From NCBI GenBank assembly GCA_029783825.1, contig JAREIK010002991.1:117001-181000 (forward strand): 64,000 bases of DNA, read 5' to 3'. A model generated the notes under the pieces. The model did not search any database. It was not told the origin of the DNA and saw only the letters and a program-made list of their open reading frames with translations. The translations under genes were made by a program, and so were the position numbers. The DNA comes from Sapria himalayana. Lineage: Eukaryota; Streptophyta; Magnoliopsida; Malpighiales; Rafflesiaceae. Positions 1 to 12,040 of this stretch are shown one piece after another; position 1 is the first letter of the stretch, and each line of letters starts with the position of its first letter.

Positions 1-1040
1 CTTGGTTTAGAGAATGCACTACTACCACGACCTTCGGAAAGATATTTTTTTTTAAATGTGAAGTGTTCATTATGAAAGCTAATCATGATGATAAAATAAA
101 TTGTCTAAAAATGAAACTCATTACAAAAATATCTATGTGAACTTTTAATGTTGATTATCAAAATATTTTCTCTTTAATAATCAAGGTGAGTTTCTTACTA
201 ATACTCATATCACTATCAGAAAGACAAATATTATTTTAATTCATAGAGAGACACATTAAAGAGAGATACATATAGAGCAAAGAAACCACCCAATTTTTGA
301 AACCATACGAAATATTTAGATACAATATATAGAAAGTGAAAGATCTTATACAACAGAAACCAAACCCTAAAAGTATGAATTGCCAAATTTAATGTTATTA
401 TTACCTTGTTTGATTTTCACTTGCATTTTATTAATTATTTATTTTCTTAGAGGAGTTAGGTTTCAATATTTATTTGTTGATTGTATATATAAATAATAAT
501 GAGAGATGATATTATTCAAAATAAAAATCATTATTATTTTTTATGAATAAAATAATTTATAATCATAGAGATATTATATTATCATATGAAAGATATATGT
601 TGGATACACAAAAAAATATCATTTAAGTCCACTCCAACAGTTACACCTACAAAGCTAATTAATGATCTTTTATATGATAGAAAATCTAATTAAATATAAT
701 GACTTATTGCTAAACAATAAATTTTTTGGATAAAACATTTTAATCTAGTTATTTAAAATATTTAATTGATAAAATTATAAATTTTATTAATAAGATTTAA
801 TTCCTTATGATTCTTAATGTATATTAAAAAACTATTAATGAATATGTTAAACATTAAATGTGGTGCATCACGATGAAAAATTTTGAATTATATTTTAAAA
901 TACAAATTATAAAATTATTTACAATATTACAACTTATTAATTTATAAAAAATAATTAAACTTCAATTTTTTTTGTAAATTTATAAGAGAAAGCACTAAAT
1001 TATAATATCAATATATGGAAATAATTTCACCCCTCTTATA
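1..1040. other. AT-rich stretch, nothing recognised
   Basis: I see no open frame of interest, no LTR ends and no RNA gene here. Near 628 there is a short stretch (CCACTCCAACAG) resembling one end of a plant MITE, but no matching inverted partner was found. Confidence 0.5.
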
Positions 1041-1202
1041 GGGAGCTTAGCTGGTTAAGACTCTTGGCAATGTCCAGGAGGTCACGAGTTCAAGTCTTAC
1101 CGATGGGGGGTACTGGGGATATTATTTAGCTGCTAGGTTCTCCGGGGGCCCAAGTGGACATAAGGGTCCACGTAAGTGGACATTGAAGCCCTTGGTTCTC
1201 AA
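1041..1202 (+). mobile_element. tRNA-derived SINE, copy 1
   Basis: The 5' part carries a polymerase III promoter: an A-box-like TAGCTGGTTAAG (1048-1059) and a B-box-like AGTTCAAGTCT (1087-1097), about 28 bp apart as in a tRNA head. The body continues to CCCTTGGTTCTC. A second diverged copy on the same strand at 40584 shares the head, the CCACGTAAGTGG body motif and the CTTGGTT tail, which shows a dispersed family. Transcription would be by Pol III and mobility would depend on LINE proteins; this is family knowledge, not seen here. Here the tail runs into a TA-rich stretch instead of a clean poly(A). No target duplication was recognised. Confidence 0.75.
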
Positions 1203-2799
1203 TATATATTTATATATATGAATATATTTATATGAATATATATATAAAAGTAATGCAACACTATCAATCATAGTTTCTTAATTAAAAATAAGAAATAACA
1301 ATGAGTATCTAAAATGAAGAAAAAAAACTAAAAAAAAAAACTCACAACAAAAGTTGACTAAATATTTGATGATGATATATTAAAATGAGATGATATTGAC
1401 AGAGGCAATGGGATAGAAAAGATTGTATGTCTATATTAAAAAAAAATTTAACTTCAAGTTTTATGAGCATATCTTCTCTTTCCATATTAAATAAAGATGA
1501 AATAATTATATTAATAATTCATCATGAGAAGAGAATGTAATAGTATATCAAAATGTCATTAATGATAAAAATGACTATTTTTTAAAATTTAAATGATTAG
1601 TAGCATTTTTTTATTTGCATTTCAATGTATTCTTAGTATTTTTTTATTATTATTAATCACAAGTATTTATGTATATTCTTTTTTATATATTATTTTTATT
1701 AAATCATTATAAATTAATACATTTAAAATTATAATATATACAATTTACTTTTAATTGAAGTTTTTATTTATATATATATATATAAAACATAAGGCACTCT
1801 CCTAGGTACAACTACTTCGCCTCATACAAGGATAAGGCATGATACCTATGTGTACCTTGCACCTTTTAAAATCATGGACTACACAATTCAAGAATAGCAA
1901 GGCAAGGCAAGGCAAGAATGAGACATTTTATTGACATCAATAAACTTGTGATTATAAATAAAGTTTTTGATTGACACATGCAGTTCATCCTTAAATGAAG
2001 CACTACCCCATTTCTCATAGGCTATTTATTCTGAATCTATCAAAATACATAATAAATCAAATCATTAGACTAAAATATGCTTGATAAATATAAAATCAAA
2101 TATTAAAATAATAAAAAATAATATCTATCTAAATAAGATATACAAAAAAACTATAAATAATATATAACATGAATTAGGATAGCCAACATGTAAGGTATTC
2201 TCATCAATAAAATATAAAAGAAAAAAGAAAAAATAAACAAACAATATAATATCTCCTCTCAAAAGTTGATGCATAAATATCTAAGATATCAAATTTTAAA
2301 AAAAATAAGTTAAAATTTCTTCAAAATATTCATGTAGATTTCTGTAGACTACTATGTCATGAGTACACAAGCTATAATATTAGTCTTGTCTTTAAATAGT
2401 AATCACAAAAAAAAATTATCACAAATAATGGTAATGTTGACAAGAGTAACACACTATCGAAAAAAATAATATAGTGACAATCTGCCATTGTTTTGCTATT
2501 CTAGGATCATGTTGAATATAATTATTAAAATAAACATAAAAAACAATCGCATAGCCTTTGTTTTTTAAATATTAAAAAAAAACAAAAAATAATACATTAT
2601 AGACACTTCACACGTACAAGAAGGAACTGAAGTAAAAGAATAATAAATAATAATTTCAACTAGTTTATATTATATACTATTATTTAAGGAAAACAATAAA
2701 TATTGTATTATTTTTGCTTCTTCCAGATAATAATCACTATTGATTTCTAATAACACATAATGAGAGAGTAATAAATACATAAACCTCAAGTAAACATGC
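1203..2799. other. AT-rich intergenic DNA with small repeats
   Basis: Mostly AT-rich sequence without coding signal. Around 1790-1920 there is a less AT-rich patch with AGGCA-type repeats (three tandem AAGGC near 1903-1917). A related AAGGC-rich patch occurs near 5920-5990, suggesting remnants of one dispersed repeat. Confidence 0.4.
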
Positions 2800-3072
2800 A
2801 TGTTTGGGAGCTCTCACATTTGGATTGTGGTACTAGTGTGGACATACTTGCGCAGACAAAGAAGAGAGCAGTCTCATGACGAGTGGGCATTCTACTTCTC
2901 CCACGTCAATCAGGTGCAACGAGTAAACCCATCTCTGGATAAGAAGTTTCTTCAACATCAGAACTTAATTTCACGTTTCTACATGACCACTAGAGTGGAT
3001 GTCTCCTCGAAGAAGTTTCAACAAACCTCAAAAAGTAAAAAGAATAGAATCATATGCCGCTTGCCTGTTTAG
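2800..3072 (+). other. Unrecognised open stretch of 90 codons
   Basis: A 270-bp patch is less AT-rich than its surroundings and open from ATG to TAG on the + strand. I do not recognise the translated product (charged, no signal peptide or membrane segment visible). It lies just downstream of ATG5 exon 3 on the opposite strand, and the minus strand has an acceptor-like CTAAACAG near 3070, so I tested it as a further ATG5 exon; the translation does not fit. It could be a chance open frame or a fragment of an unidentified gene or transposon. Confidence 0.2.
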
Positions 3073-3287
3073 GCAATAAAGTAGGACAAGAAAAATGCAA
3101 CAATCCCAATATATGAGTAGCAAGTGTAGTTTTTTTATTTCAACACTAGCAGCAAGACCATCATAAATTAAAAAACATTTAAACGTAAGATGTCAATTTG
3201 TTCTCATAATCCCAAACGGAATTGCATTGACTTGGATGAAAGCCAGGGTGGAATGAAAACTGATCAGGTGAGGAATTATGAACCAAC

Positions 3288-3375
3288 CTCTTTCAATGAA
3301 TTAATGAAGCTCCATTAACTGACTCTTCACCTTCGCAAGGGACCAACAAATCACTTGGATACCCTCTAAATGAAC
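3288..3375 (-). pseudogene. ATG5: ATG5 exon 3 with two 1-bp deletions
   Basis: After a strong acceptor (CTTTTTTCAG) the sequence matches the ATG5 segment with the landmarks HFRGYP, LLVPCEGE and WSFINSLKE, followed by the donor GTTGGT. The intact exon should be 90 bp; this one is 88. One T is missing in the CATTTTAGA stretch (HFR) and one A in the codons for VKW, so the three landmarks fall in three different frames. Both losses are in short homopolymers, so an assembly or read error must be considered. If real, the gene cannot make full ATG5. Confidence 0.8.
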
Positions 3376-3511
3376 CTGAAAAAAGATATGAAAGCAACCT
3401 TGGAAAATTAGAAAGTTTGTATTTGGCACAATGACCAGACTAAAGATATCCTAATACCACCACCAACATATTCATAAGTAAGCATACACACTTTAAGAGC
3501 CAGTCATTTAA

Positions 3512-3748
3512 TAACTTTGAAGTTTAATTTATCTTTTTTATTTATTATTTTTTCATTTGTTATTTTTATTATTCGAGAGCACTCAACTTGAAGGCTATCC
3601 CAAATTTTATATATATATATATATAAATTTATGCTGATATTGAACTTTGCTTTCTCAAATTAATAAAATTTTATTTTTTCTCATTTATCATCCCTCTCTC
3701 TTCTCCTTCCTTGGTCCTAACCCTAATCTTACGCGAATTAGCATTGAG
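3512..3748 (+). repeat. 5' LTR of the copia element
   Basis: Homologous to 7077-7321; contains a TATA-rich middle and ends just before a primer-binding-site-like TGTTATCAAA. The left edge is approximate because the terminal TGTT is no longer clear. Confidence 0.5.
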
Positions 3749-6700
3749 CATGTTATCAAATAATAATTTTTGACAAAGTGGAGGGCACAACCAAGTGTGC
3801 AGGTGATGGCGCACCCTCTATCAGTGTTGGCGAAAATAATCATCACAAGTTTACCATGCCAACGATAGCACCATGGGTTTGCGACAACGACGATAGCTAT
3901 GTCATATTGTATCAATAAATAATCACATACAATGATATTTTAGAATTTTTCTTAGTGCTCGAAGATCATAGAAATTCCAAGGATGTATTCAGATGATCAA
4001 GAAGATCCTTCGTGGTTATTTTGACCATAAGATAATATTATATTTTTAGCTATACAAATTTCTATTTTTGAGAATTTACATAAAATTATAATATTTATAA
4101 TTATTATTTCTAAATTGACATTTGTGTGAATGCGTGCAATATTGTGAGAAATTAAAATTAGAATTAGTATATGATCACTATTAATAACCTGATAAAAATT
4201 AATGACGGATATTGATATATATTCTTTTTGTGCTACATCAATAAGGATATAATTTGTAACCCAATAATACATAAATCATTTATTGAAAAACTCACATCGA
4301 ATTAAGATTAATAAGTGGATGATGATTGATGCACAGCTACTAATGCACATATAGCAGTCATTTAGCTCCAACATATCAATGTGTTTGGCTAATGTGATAC
4401 TTATATGAGAGTTTGAGATTTGGCCAATTCAATATAATCTTCATAAATATTTTATTTATATGATAATAAGGTGACTCATTATACAACTTTGACATGACTA
4501 CGGAAGATGACTATTAGTATGAAACATGTGTTGATAGATAAAATGCATTGAAAAGATTCGACGATGAGATTTATAGCATCATTACATGAATTATCAAAAA
4601 GATGATATGTTACTTTGCAGACAAATTCTTAGAGAGAAGATATTTTTTTTTCTCATTGATTTATCAAATAGTGATTTAAGCAACTAAAATTATATCTTGA
4701 TAGAATAAAGTTAGTATTATCAATCATAACACTGCAGTATTTTCATCACACGATATTTAAAGAACTACGAGAAATAGAATATGTATGCTATGAGGTAAAA
4801 AGACAATAAAGATATTTTTTTTGTTGGAGGTTGAGTTGCAAGACGTTACACTCGGGATTACAAAAAATTTTGGAGATTCAAAGATTATACATCAGACTAC
4901 AAGACCTGCTCAATTTGATTCTTCTATAATCGTACCTGCTAGTATGGCTACACTATATTTCCTCGGAATGAGTATGCCAAACTATATTCTTTGGGTGATA
5001 CTAGTTCAGGCACATCTACATACACTACATGTTCTGCACACTACCTCACTCCAAATTTGTTGGTAGTGGAATTGAGAGCAAATCACTAATAATCACACTC
5101 TTTTTATTCCTTTTATTGGGTCTAAAGCCATTGACTTGTCATGGACAAAAATATCATTGTCCAGATCAAGAGCACAATAATATCAATGATGATCATTTCT
5201 TTTTAAAACATATCTTACATGCATCAAAGTTATAATATTATAGTTTATTTTTTGTCAATTACTTTACCAAGAAATAAGATTTTAACATTGTTCCTCTTCT
5301 TCAAGTATTTTTATATAAAAATATCAAACTAGACAGATGACTTTACAATGTATTAAGAAAGATATTTATCTATTATTAATTAATTAATAAATCACTCTCA
5401 ACTAACACATTCTCACTGGACAAGCTAACGATTCTAAAACTAAGAATCACAGTGAGTGCTGCATATTAAGTAAAAATATATCAATTAAAAAATCATACAA
5501 AAACTTTTTATTTGACACATTAAGAAAGTACTAGAAAAGACCTATTTCATATGAATCACATTACATTTAGATATTATGCTGAATGATTATGTATGATAGC
5601 TTTAGATATTTTTTAAACTTTTTTTAATTATTATACTCAATTTACATAGTTGTACACATTTAAATATGTTAGAGTTTTGCCTTTTTTATGAAATTTCATT
5701 AAAAATAAAAAATATGTTTACTGTGTCATTCAGATGTTGAAAGGTGACAGTACATTACAATGCACTTCTTATTGTTTTTTTTATTTCATTGAACAGAATA
5801 AAATAAATGATCAAATATTTAGTGCTGACATTCTTACACTAGATGAAATAGCTGAAAGAAAGAATGATCTGATTGAAAAGGCTATGACGCTCCTACTCAT
5901 AATTATTTGAGACACAAGACACACCGAGGCATAAAAACTTTTTAAAGCCTTAAGGAGTAAGGCATATTTAAGGCATGTGCTTTTTTTGAGAAGCGCAATC
6001 TACATAAAAATATATAAAAATTATATACTTCACTAAGCAATTATCTATAATTGTTATCTAGTAATAAAATACAATCAACTAAATAATATTAAACATAAAA
6101 ATCATATAACAATAATATTTTCAAAATAATATAACAATAATGATCATTCAAAATTATATAATAAAACAATTAAATTTCAATAATCCAACAAATAAATATA
6201 ATTAGTTTGTGTCAAATAATGATAGGGAGAAAATATAATAATTTATGTGGGGTGGAGATTTTAAAAATATGTGTTGGAGACATTTAATATTCTATTTTAA
6301 TGTTTGTGTGATTCACTTTTGTGTGGCATGTATTGCATTAAGTTTTTTTTTTTTGTTAGGAGAGGGGGTATTGCATCAGGTTCACTTTTGAGCGGGGAGT
6401 ATATTCCTAGCATGTCAAAAAATACACCTACTAACTCACCATTTAATCCAGATATAAATTCATATATAAATATTAGTTCATTAGTTGATTTTACTAGATA
6501 TACGAGAATTATGAAAAAAAAAAAATTAGCTAATAATGATTAGGTCATATATTAATGATAATGTTAGTATAATTAATTATTTTTTTATATTTTCCTATAT
6601 ATATTCACATGAATTCAGGGCTTAAGATTTTTATGTTGTAAAGAAAATTCTAAAAAAAAAAGAGAATATGTTTAGAGATCATTAGCATAATCTTATATAA

Positions 6701-7076
6701 ATATATTTAGATTTTAGTTGAACTCTTATGATTAAGAAAGAAGATCCATCACAAATTTTTATTTTTTTTTTACATGTAACCTCAAATTATGAAAGCAAAA
6801 AACAAACAATTATTTCAAGATCTAATTAAGAAAAAAAATACATGACTATGACATTAATTACTTGTTAGCTCCAATGGACTAGTCAATTCTTTGAGAAGAT
6901 TTGTCTATTAGTTCAAAGACTAATTATATTTTAGTGTGATAGTCTGACAATTAAACATATTGTTAACCCATTATTCCATGAGCAGAGAAAATATATTAAG
7001 ATTTATTGACAATTTAAATATTTTTTTCTACTCTGAGCTGGGTATATAAGAAATAAATGACCAAATTGAAGAGAGA

Positions 7077-7166
7077 TGTTAAGGTTTGGTTTATCTTTTT
7101 AAATTATTATTTATTTCATTTGATTTTTTATTGTTTGAGAACTCAACTTGTGAGCTTCCACAAATC

Positions 7167-7211
<45 letters not shown>

Positions 7212-7321
7212 TTATGTAGTATTTTGAATAGTTTTTTTTCAAATTAATAATATTTTATGTTTTCTCATTTCTCTTTCTTTGCTACTCCTTCCCTAAATCC
7301 TAACCCTAACCCTAAAAAAAG
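7077..7321 (+). repeat. Second LTR of the copia element
   Basis: It begins TGTTAAGG after a purine-rich tract and ends with CCTAACCCTAACCCTAA. The dinucleotide run (TA) at about 7172-7208 is an expansion inside it. It is also followed by a primer-binding-site-like TAGTATCAAACAA, so it may be shared by two tandem elements rather than being a simple 3' LTR. Confidence 0.55.
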
Positions 7322-7743
7322 TAGTATCAAACAATAATAATGATAAGATAAAATATAATCAAACTATCAAACAAGCTTCCCTCACTATTCTTAATTAATC
7401 TGAAGTGATATTTAAACAAATAATACAAACAAGTTTCAAGCAACCAAATAAAATATTTTTCTATTATTTCAACTAAAGGGCATACCATTATTAAAGCAAA
7501 ACTGGTCACCATGAGATATTTTCGTATTACTTTCTCATATCGTTTATTGTCTAGACATCTTTTTAATTCGACAAACTTGCTGCATTTTGAATTTATAATC
7601 AACAATAAACTTGCTCTTATCCCATTCTAGCCATATCAACAATAAAATCCAAAAACATCAGTTTAAGCACAAGAAAAATTTAATAGGAAGTTCATGAGAA
7701 CTACTTGAAAATTTAGAAAATCATTGAAATATGATAATCATAC

Positions 7744-7810
7744 CATCAAATTCCATGTTCTATCAGGCTGAAGGGACATATCAATCAACAATGTAACATT
7801 AATATGGTAC
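7744..7810 (-). pseudogene. ATG5: ATG5 exon 2 remnant
   Basis: The 3' half reads QPDRTWNLM, matching the conserved PERPWNLT region of ATG5, and is followed by the donor GTATGA. Counting back 22 codons plus one base gives a Tyr codon, as expected after the split Trp of exon 1, but the middle is diverged and one codon looks displaced. The expected AG before the exon is missing (TTTTTTGG), so splicing in would fail. It lies between exons 1 and 3 on the same strand, which supports the assignment despite the short match. Confidence 0.55.
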
Positions 7811-8883
7811 CAAAAAATTAGTTTTTGAAATTATATAAGGGAGTATAAAAACAAATGTAATTAACAGATGGAGAAAAAAAAGAATTTTTTTAAAAAATTG
7901 TTAAAACAATCAGAATCAACTCATACTTCAGAGGAACGTGAATAATTTTTAATCATGAGTCACAAAATCAAAATAATCCAAAACAAAACAAGGATGCTCA
8001 TTACACATGTCAAATCAACACCCAGGGGAGCATAATTTGTAACATTCTATCATAGCTCATGCTTGCCACTAAATTTTACCAAATAACACATTTGGGGCTC
8101 AAATTTGATCATAACACAAACCATTAGGAGTTAGGACCACCAATTTGCTCTTGTAGTCATTTTGTGAATGAGTAAGGATATAACTCACTTGAGGCAAGGA
8201 AAAGAGCATATAATTTCTTATATCAAGAAATACATTTTTGTCGGATACTCTATTACTCACAATGGGTATGGGCATTACCCACCAAATGACTATATGATCA
8301 TTACATGCATGGACATGATATTCTTTATGAATTAATCATTTTCAATGATTCGATCTAATAGAATTGACATTCAAACACCATGATGAAAGAGTCATTTTAT
8401 GTTTGATTTTTATTTATCATGAAGTGATACACATTTAATGGTACCATTGCCCCTACCAATGCAACTATATCTGATACTACAAGCATAGCTAATTTTGAAA
8501 AGTAATGATACTTTTATTCTTGATATTAGCAAGAAAAGAAATCTTGTTTGTGTCCCATATGATGCGAGATATGAATCTTCCTAGAAAGAAAAAGAATTTG
8601 AAAAATTATTTATCTCAACCTAAAAAAATATACCACAAGGATACATCTTAAGACTTCCCAAAGTCTACTGTCCTAACAGTTACTCTAGTTCAAAGTAATG
8701 ACTTAAACCTTATAATTGTTTTATAATAAGAACATAAAGTACGATCTACACAACATTCATTACCACAAATATTCTTTTATTTTCATTTTAATACTGCATA
8801 TTCTAATTTTTTGTCATCTTTTGATAGTTGCAAGATTTGATATAATTTTTAAGATATTTAATTTATTCAGGATGAAGGAAAAG
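7811..8883. other. ATG5 intron 1 sequence, no feature recognised
   Basis: AT-rich sequence with no clear transposon termini or coding signal on either strand. Confidence 0.4.
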
Positions 8884-9370
8884 TAGAGGTGTCAAACAAA
8901 ACGTGTCGGGCCTGCCCATCCCATTTTTTTCAAGCCCGACGGTGCTTTCATGCCAGGTCATGCACGGCACGGTTACAGTATCACGTCGTGCCTGGCCCGG
9001 CGCGGTTTTGTGGAGTTCAGCACGATACGGGCCCACAGCACGATCAGCCCTAAATTAAAAAAAATTATGATTTCCGAGTGCCCAAACCCCTAATTTAAAA
9101 AAAAAATAGGGTTTCGAGGCCCCCGTAGGCCGTAACCCTAATTTTTTTAAAAAAATATTGATTTCAACACTGTACCGTACCAAAAGGCCACGGCACCGTG
9201 CCGGGCCAAACACGGAACGAGGCCCGATTGGCCTCTGCACTGCATAGCACAATTGTGCCATGGTCAGGCACGACACGAGCCCGGGCACAGAAAATTTCCG
9301 TGTCGGGCCAGCCCAGGCACTGCAAAATAGTGCCGTACCTCTTGATGGGCTGGGCCAGTTGACAACTCTA
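8884..9370. mobile_element. hAT-like MITE, GC-rich family, older copy
   Basis: The left end TAGAGGTGTCAAAC and the right end GTTGACAACTCTA form an imperfect terminal inverted repeat. Flanking octamers AGGAAAAG (8876-8883) and CGGAAAAG (9371-9378) differ at one base and fit the 8-bp target duplication typical of hAT elements. The ends are rich in GGCACGG-like motifs while the centre is AT-rich. It encodes no transposase and would depend on one in trans. Length is 487 bp. Confidence 0.75.
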
Positions 9371-10290
9371 CGGAAAAGTTGATCACATCCAATTGTACTT
9401 GAGATCTCATTACAAGATCCATGAAACAAATTATATTGAATGAACAAAGCAAAATCACATCCAATTGTACTTGAAAACTCATTCTGAAATATTTAGATAA
9501 GCATGCAATTGAATGCAAATGGGTTACATGGTAAACACTTTACATGAAGAAAAAATTGATCAGCCCAAAGTAAAGTTGATAACCATGAAATTTATAAAAA
9601 CTTATGATGTTAATTATTATATTATTTTTGGGGCCAAAATGACTACTATGAGATTGCTATTTTTTATTGTTACTTCCCATATATGAATTATATATCAATT
9701 GGATATGAGAATAGATTCCTCAATGATGATCTCGATGAAGAGGTATTTATACAATAGTCACTACATCATGTTTTATTATTCATAAGAGCACAAGCATGAT
9801 GTGTAGAATATGAAAAATTATTTATAGCATGAAATAATCTCCTATGGAATAGTTTGGCATGTTCTCTTTTGCACTAATCATATTCAACCTTAGATTATAC
9901 AAGTCAAATTATGTATATTTTTACCTACATAGATCATGTCAATAGTTTATTATATTAGTAGTGCAAGTTTATAATATTATGATTATAAAAAATCATCTAT
10001 TGAATATAACTTAACTAAAACTATTCATATCAATTGAATTTTACTTCGATATTTCCTACGTATTAAAATTAAATACTCAAAAAATATCATTTTTTTACTC
10101 AAATGATATATGTTTTAGATATATAGTCTAAATTTTATATGATTGGATATACACTAGTTGACTCACCACTTGATAACAACATAAACTTGTTCACAAGTAT
10201 CGATTCCTCAAGTGATTCTATAAAATACAAAATTATAAAAAATAAAACTATCTAATAGTGATCAATCTAGATACCATCTTTGTTGTTAGT
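9371..10290. other. AT-rich intron sequence
   Basis: A 17-bp phrase (ACATCCAATTGTACTTGA) occurs twice near 9386 and 9456, each followed by a CTCATT-type word, a short local duplication. Nothing else recognised. Confidence 0.4.
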
Positions 10291-10427
10291 TGTTAGTATA
10301 ATTATAATTAGTTAGTTCTTAAGTTCTCATATTCATATAAATACAATTCTGATGATTCTAGTACATGTAAAAAAGATTTCGAGAAATAAAATTTCATTCA
10401 GAGATCTCAGATATAGCCAGGTAAAAA
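10291..10427 (+). repeat. Short copia-type LTR with primer-binding site
   Basis: Begins TGTTAGTATAATTA, carries a TATAAATA box (about 10337) and an AATAAA signal (about 10385), and is followed at once by TGATATCAAA, resembling the copia primer-binding site. The start is approximate. No internal coding region or partner LTR is recognised. Confidence 0.45.
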
Positions 10428-10879
10428 TGATATCAAATATCAGTTGGGCTCCAATAATTATAGAAAAAATGACCTATAATATGATTATTTTTTTGAGACA
10501 ATCTTATCTCCTAAAATAATATGAAACAACCAATTATTTTCAGACCCAACAAAGAGATAAAATATAACAATATAAAATTGGTAACTTATAAGCTTCAATG
10601 GTTCAGTCACTTCTTGAAAGATCTATACTTAACAATTGAGAAAATAAAATATGTTAAAAATGATTATCACTTCATATGTGAGAAAATCTAGGATGATTCA
10701 TTGTTAATAATATTTTAATAATATTTTAACGAAAATTCTCAGAGGATCATAAATTTATTTTTTTCTCTTTCTACTTAAATATTAGCGATACTCAGACATC
10801 AACTTGAAAGAAAATATTGATATTAATTTTAGTTGGTAAGTTTTATTTTTTTTAGTATTATTATATTGTCTGATAGAAC

Positions 10880-11292
10880 TAGAGGTGTAGGTTGTTCCAA
10901 ATCATATATATATTTGTAATTGTATTTTTCATCTTTTAAACACCAAGCACAACCAAAAACATCATTAATTATGCATGAGCCATCCCATAGCATAGCTCGG
11001 GTGATCTTGGGGTAGGATTCTTGACTTGTGTGCTGCAAAACATGCAGCACAATACAACTTCCATGTCAACCTATGTGGACTGATTTCAGCCCGACTTACC
11101 AAACTAGGCTAGCTTAGAATGAACTAGGCTAGTTTGAAATGAACTCAAAATAGTATAGGTTCCTACCATGCCTAGTACAATAATATGTCGGGTTGGGCAT
11201 AGCCCAACCGGCCTAGCATGACCCACTATTACCAAGGAAATCAAAGAGCCAACGGCCCTTGCTGGCCTGGCATGGCCCCTTGAACACCTCTA
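10880..11292. mobile_element. Degraded member of the hAT-like GC-rich MITE family
   Basis: The left TAGAGGTGTAGG and the right GAACACCTCTA are inverted, and the right half (11180-11280) contains GGCC/GGCATGG words typical of the family. No matching 8-bp flanks were found, so the left edge is uncertain. Confidence 0.45.
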
Positions 11293-11545
11293 GCTTGAAG
11301 GGTTCCTTAATGTAATGAAGTTAAGTTTGATTTTTTTAGCTTATTATATTAATTTTTTTGTTTTAGTCAGAATGGAAGCATCCAACATATGAGCTGCTCC
11401 AACTTGAATATGTAGATCTTATTGTGATTTTTAAATTTTAGAATTAATGATAATCAAATCATTTTCCACCTCTCTCCTCTACACTCTTTTCTCATCTCTC
11501 TCTCTCTCCATCTCCTTTTTCTCAAAATCCTAGAAGTGTTAAGCT
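11293..11545 (+). repeat. Possible LTR-like fragment, split by a MITE
   Basis: An AGTTAAGTTTGATTTTTTT start and a CT-rich 3' part with CTCATCTCTC and CAAAATCCTAG recall the two copia LTRs at 3512 and 7077. The MITE at 11546 inserted at its 3' end. The assignment rests on similarity of layout, not on a strong match. Confidence 0.25.
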
Positions 11546-12032
11546 TAGAGGTGTCAAACGGGCCGGCCCAGCACGGCACGGCCCGTTTTTCACGTGCCCA
11601 GCCGTGCTACCGTGCCGTGCCCGGCACGGCACGGTTTTTTAAATTCGGCACGGCACGGCCCGTGGGCACGGCAAGGCCGTGCCGTGCCGGCCCGCTCGGG
11701 CACGGGCGCACGGCAAGGCAGGGCAGGCGGGGCGGGTCTGTTTGGACCCGACCCGCGGTCTTTTTACCGGGGGCGGGGCCCGGTTGGGTCACGAGTCACG
11801 ACTCAGTGAGTCGTGACCATGTGTCGTGACTCGTGAGTCGCGACTCACGACTCACGACGCAGGCACGCGGGCCGGCGTGCCGTGCCGGCCCAGGCACGGC
11901 ACGTGGTTTGTTCGCCCGGGCCCGGCACGGGCCCGGGCACGTTTTTTTATCGTGCCGGGCCGGCCCAGGCACGGTCGAACCGTGTCGTGCCTCGTGCTGG
12001 GCCGGGCCAGCCCGGCCCGTTTGACACCTCTA
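11546..12032. mobile_element. hAT-like MITE, young GC-rich copy
   Basis: Perfect terminal inverted repeats (TAGAGGTGTCAAACGGGCC at the left, its complement at the right) are flanked by an exact 8-bp duplication GTTAAGCT (11538-11545 and 12033-12040). The 487-bp body is extremely GC- and CpG-rich, packed with GGCACGG words, and has a central hairpin zone at 11795-11858. Retained CpG and perfect flanks point to a recent insertion, since methylated CpG normally decays in plant repeats. The long open frames across it are by-products of high GC. There is no transposase. Confidence 0.9.
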
Positions 12033-12040
12033 GTTAAGCT

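Larger units (their letters stand above)
3512..7321 (+). mobile_element. Degenerate Ty1/copia element inside ATG5 intron 2
   Basis: Two related LTR-like sequences bound this element: about 3512-3748 and 7077-7321. They share GAACTCAACTTG-like, TCAAATTAATAA and CCTAACCCTAA segments in the same order. The first is followed by TGTTATCAAATAA, resembling the copia primer-binding site complementary to initiator tRNA-Met. Inside, 6930-7010 translates as an RNase H segment (CDSLTIKHIVN then a FHE motif), followed by a purine-rich tract just before the second LTR. A weak gag-like stretch is seen near 4320-4420. Pol is full of stops and mostly beyond recognition, so the element is dead and old. It is transcribed antisense to ATG5. 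Confidence 0.6.

Noticed and set aside
1041..1110. tRNA gene
   Set aside because: The A and B boxes are present but the sequence does not fold into a full cloverleaf and continues into a body shared with a second copy, so it is a SINE head.
3040..3072. Possible ATG5 exon 4 after an acceptor-like CTAAACAG
   Set aside because: Only the first three codons could fit (Ala-Ala-Tyr in a shifted register); the rest does not match the expected segment.
7300..7320. CCCTAA repeats resembling interstitial telomere sequence
   Set aside because: Only about three units, at the end of a copia LTR and also seen in the related LTR near 3716.
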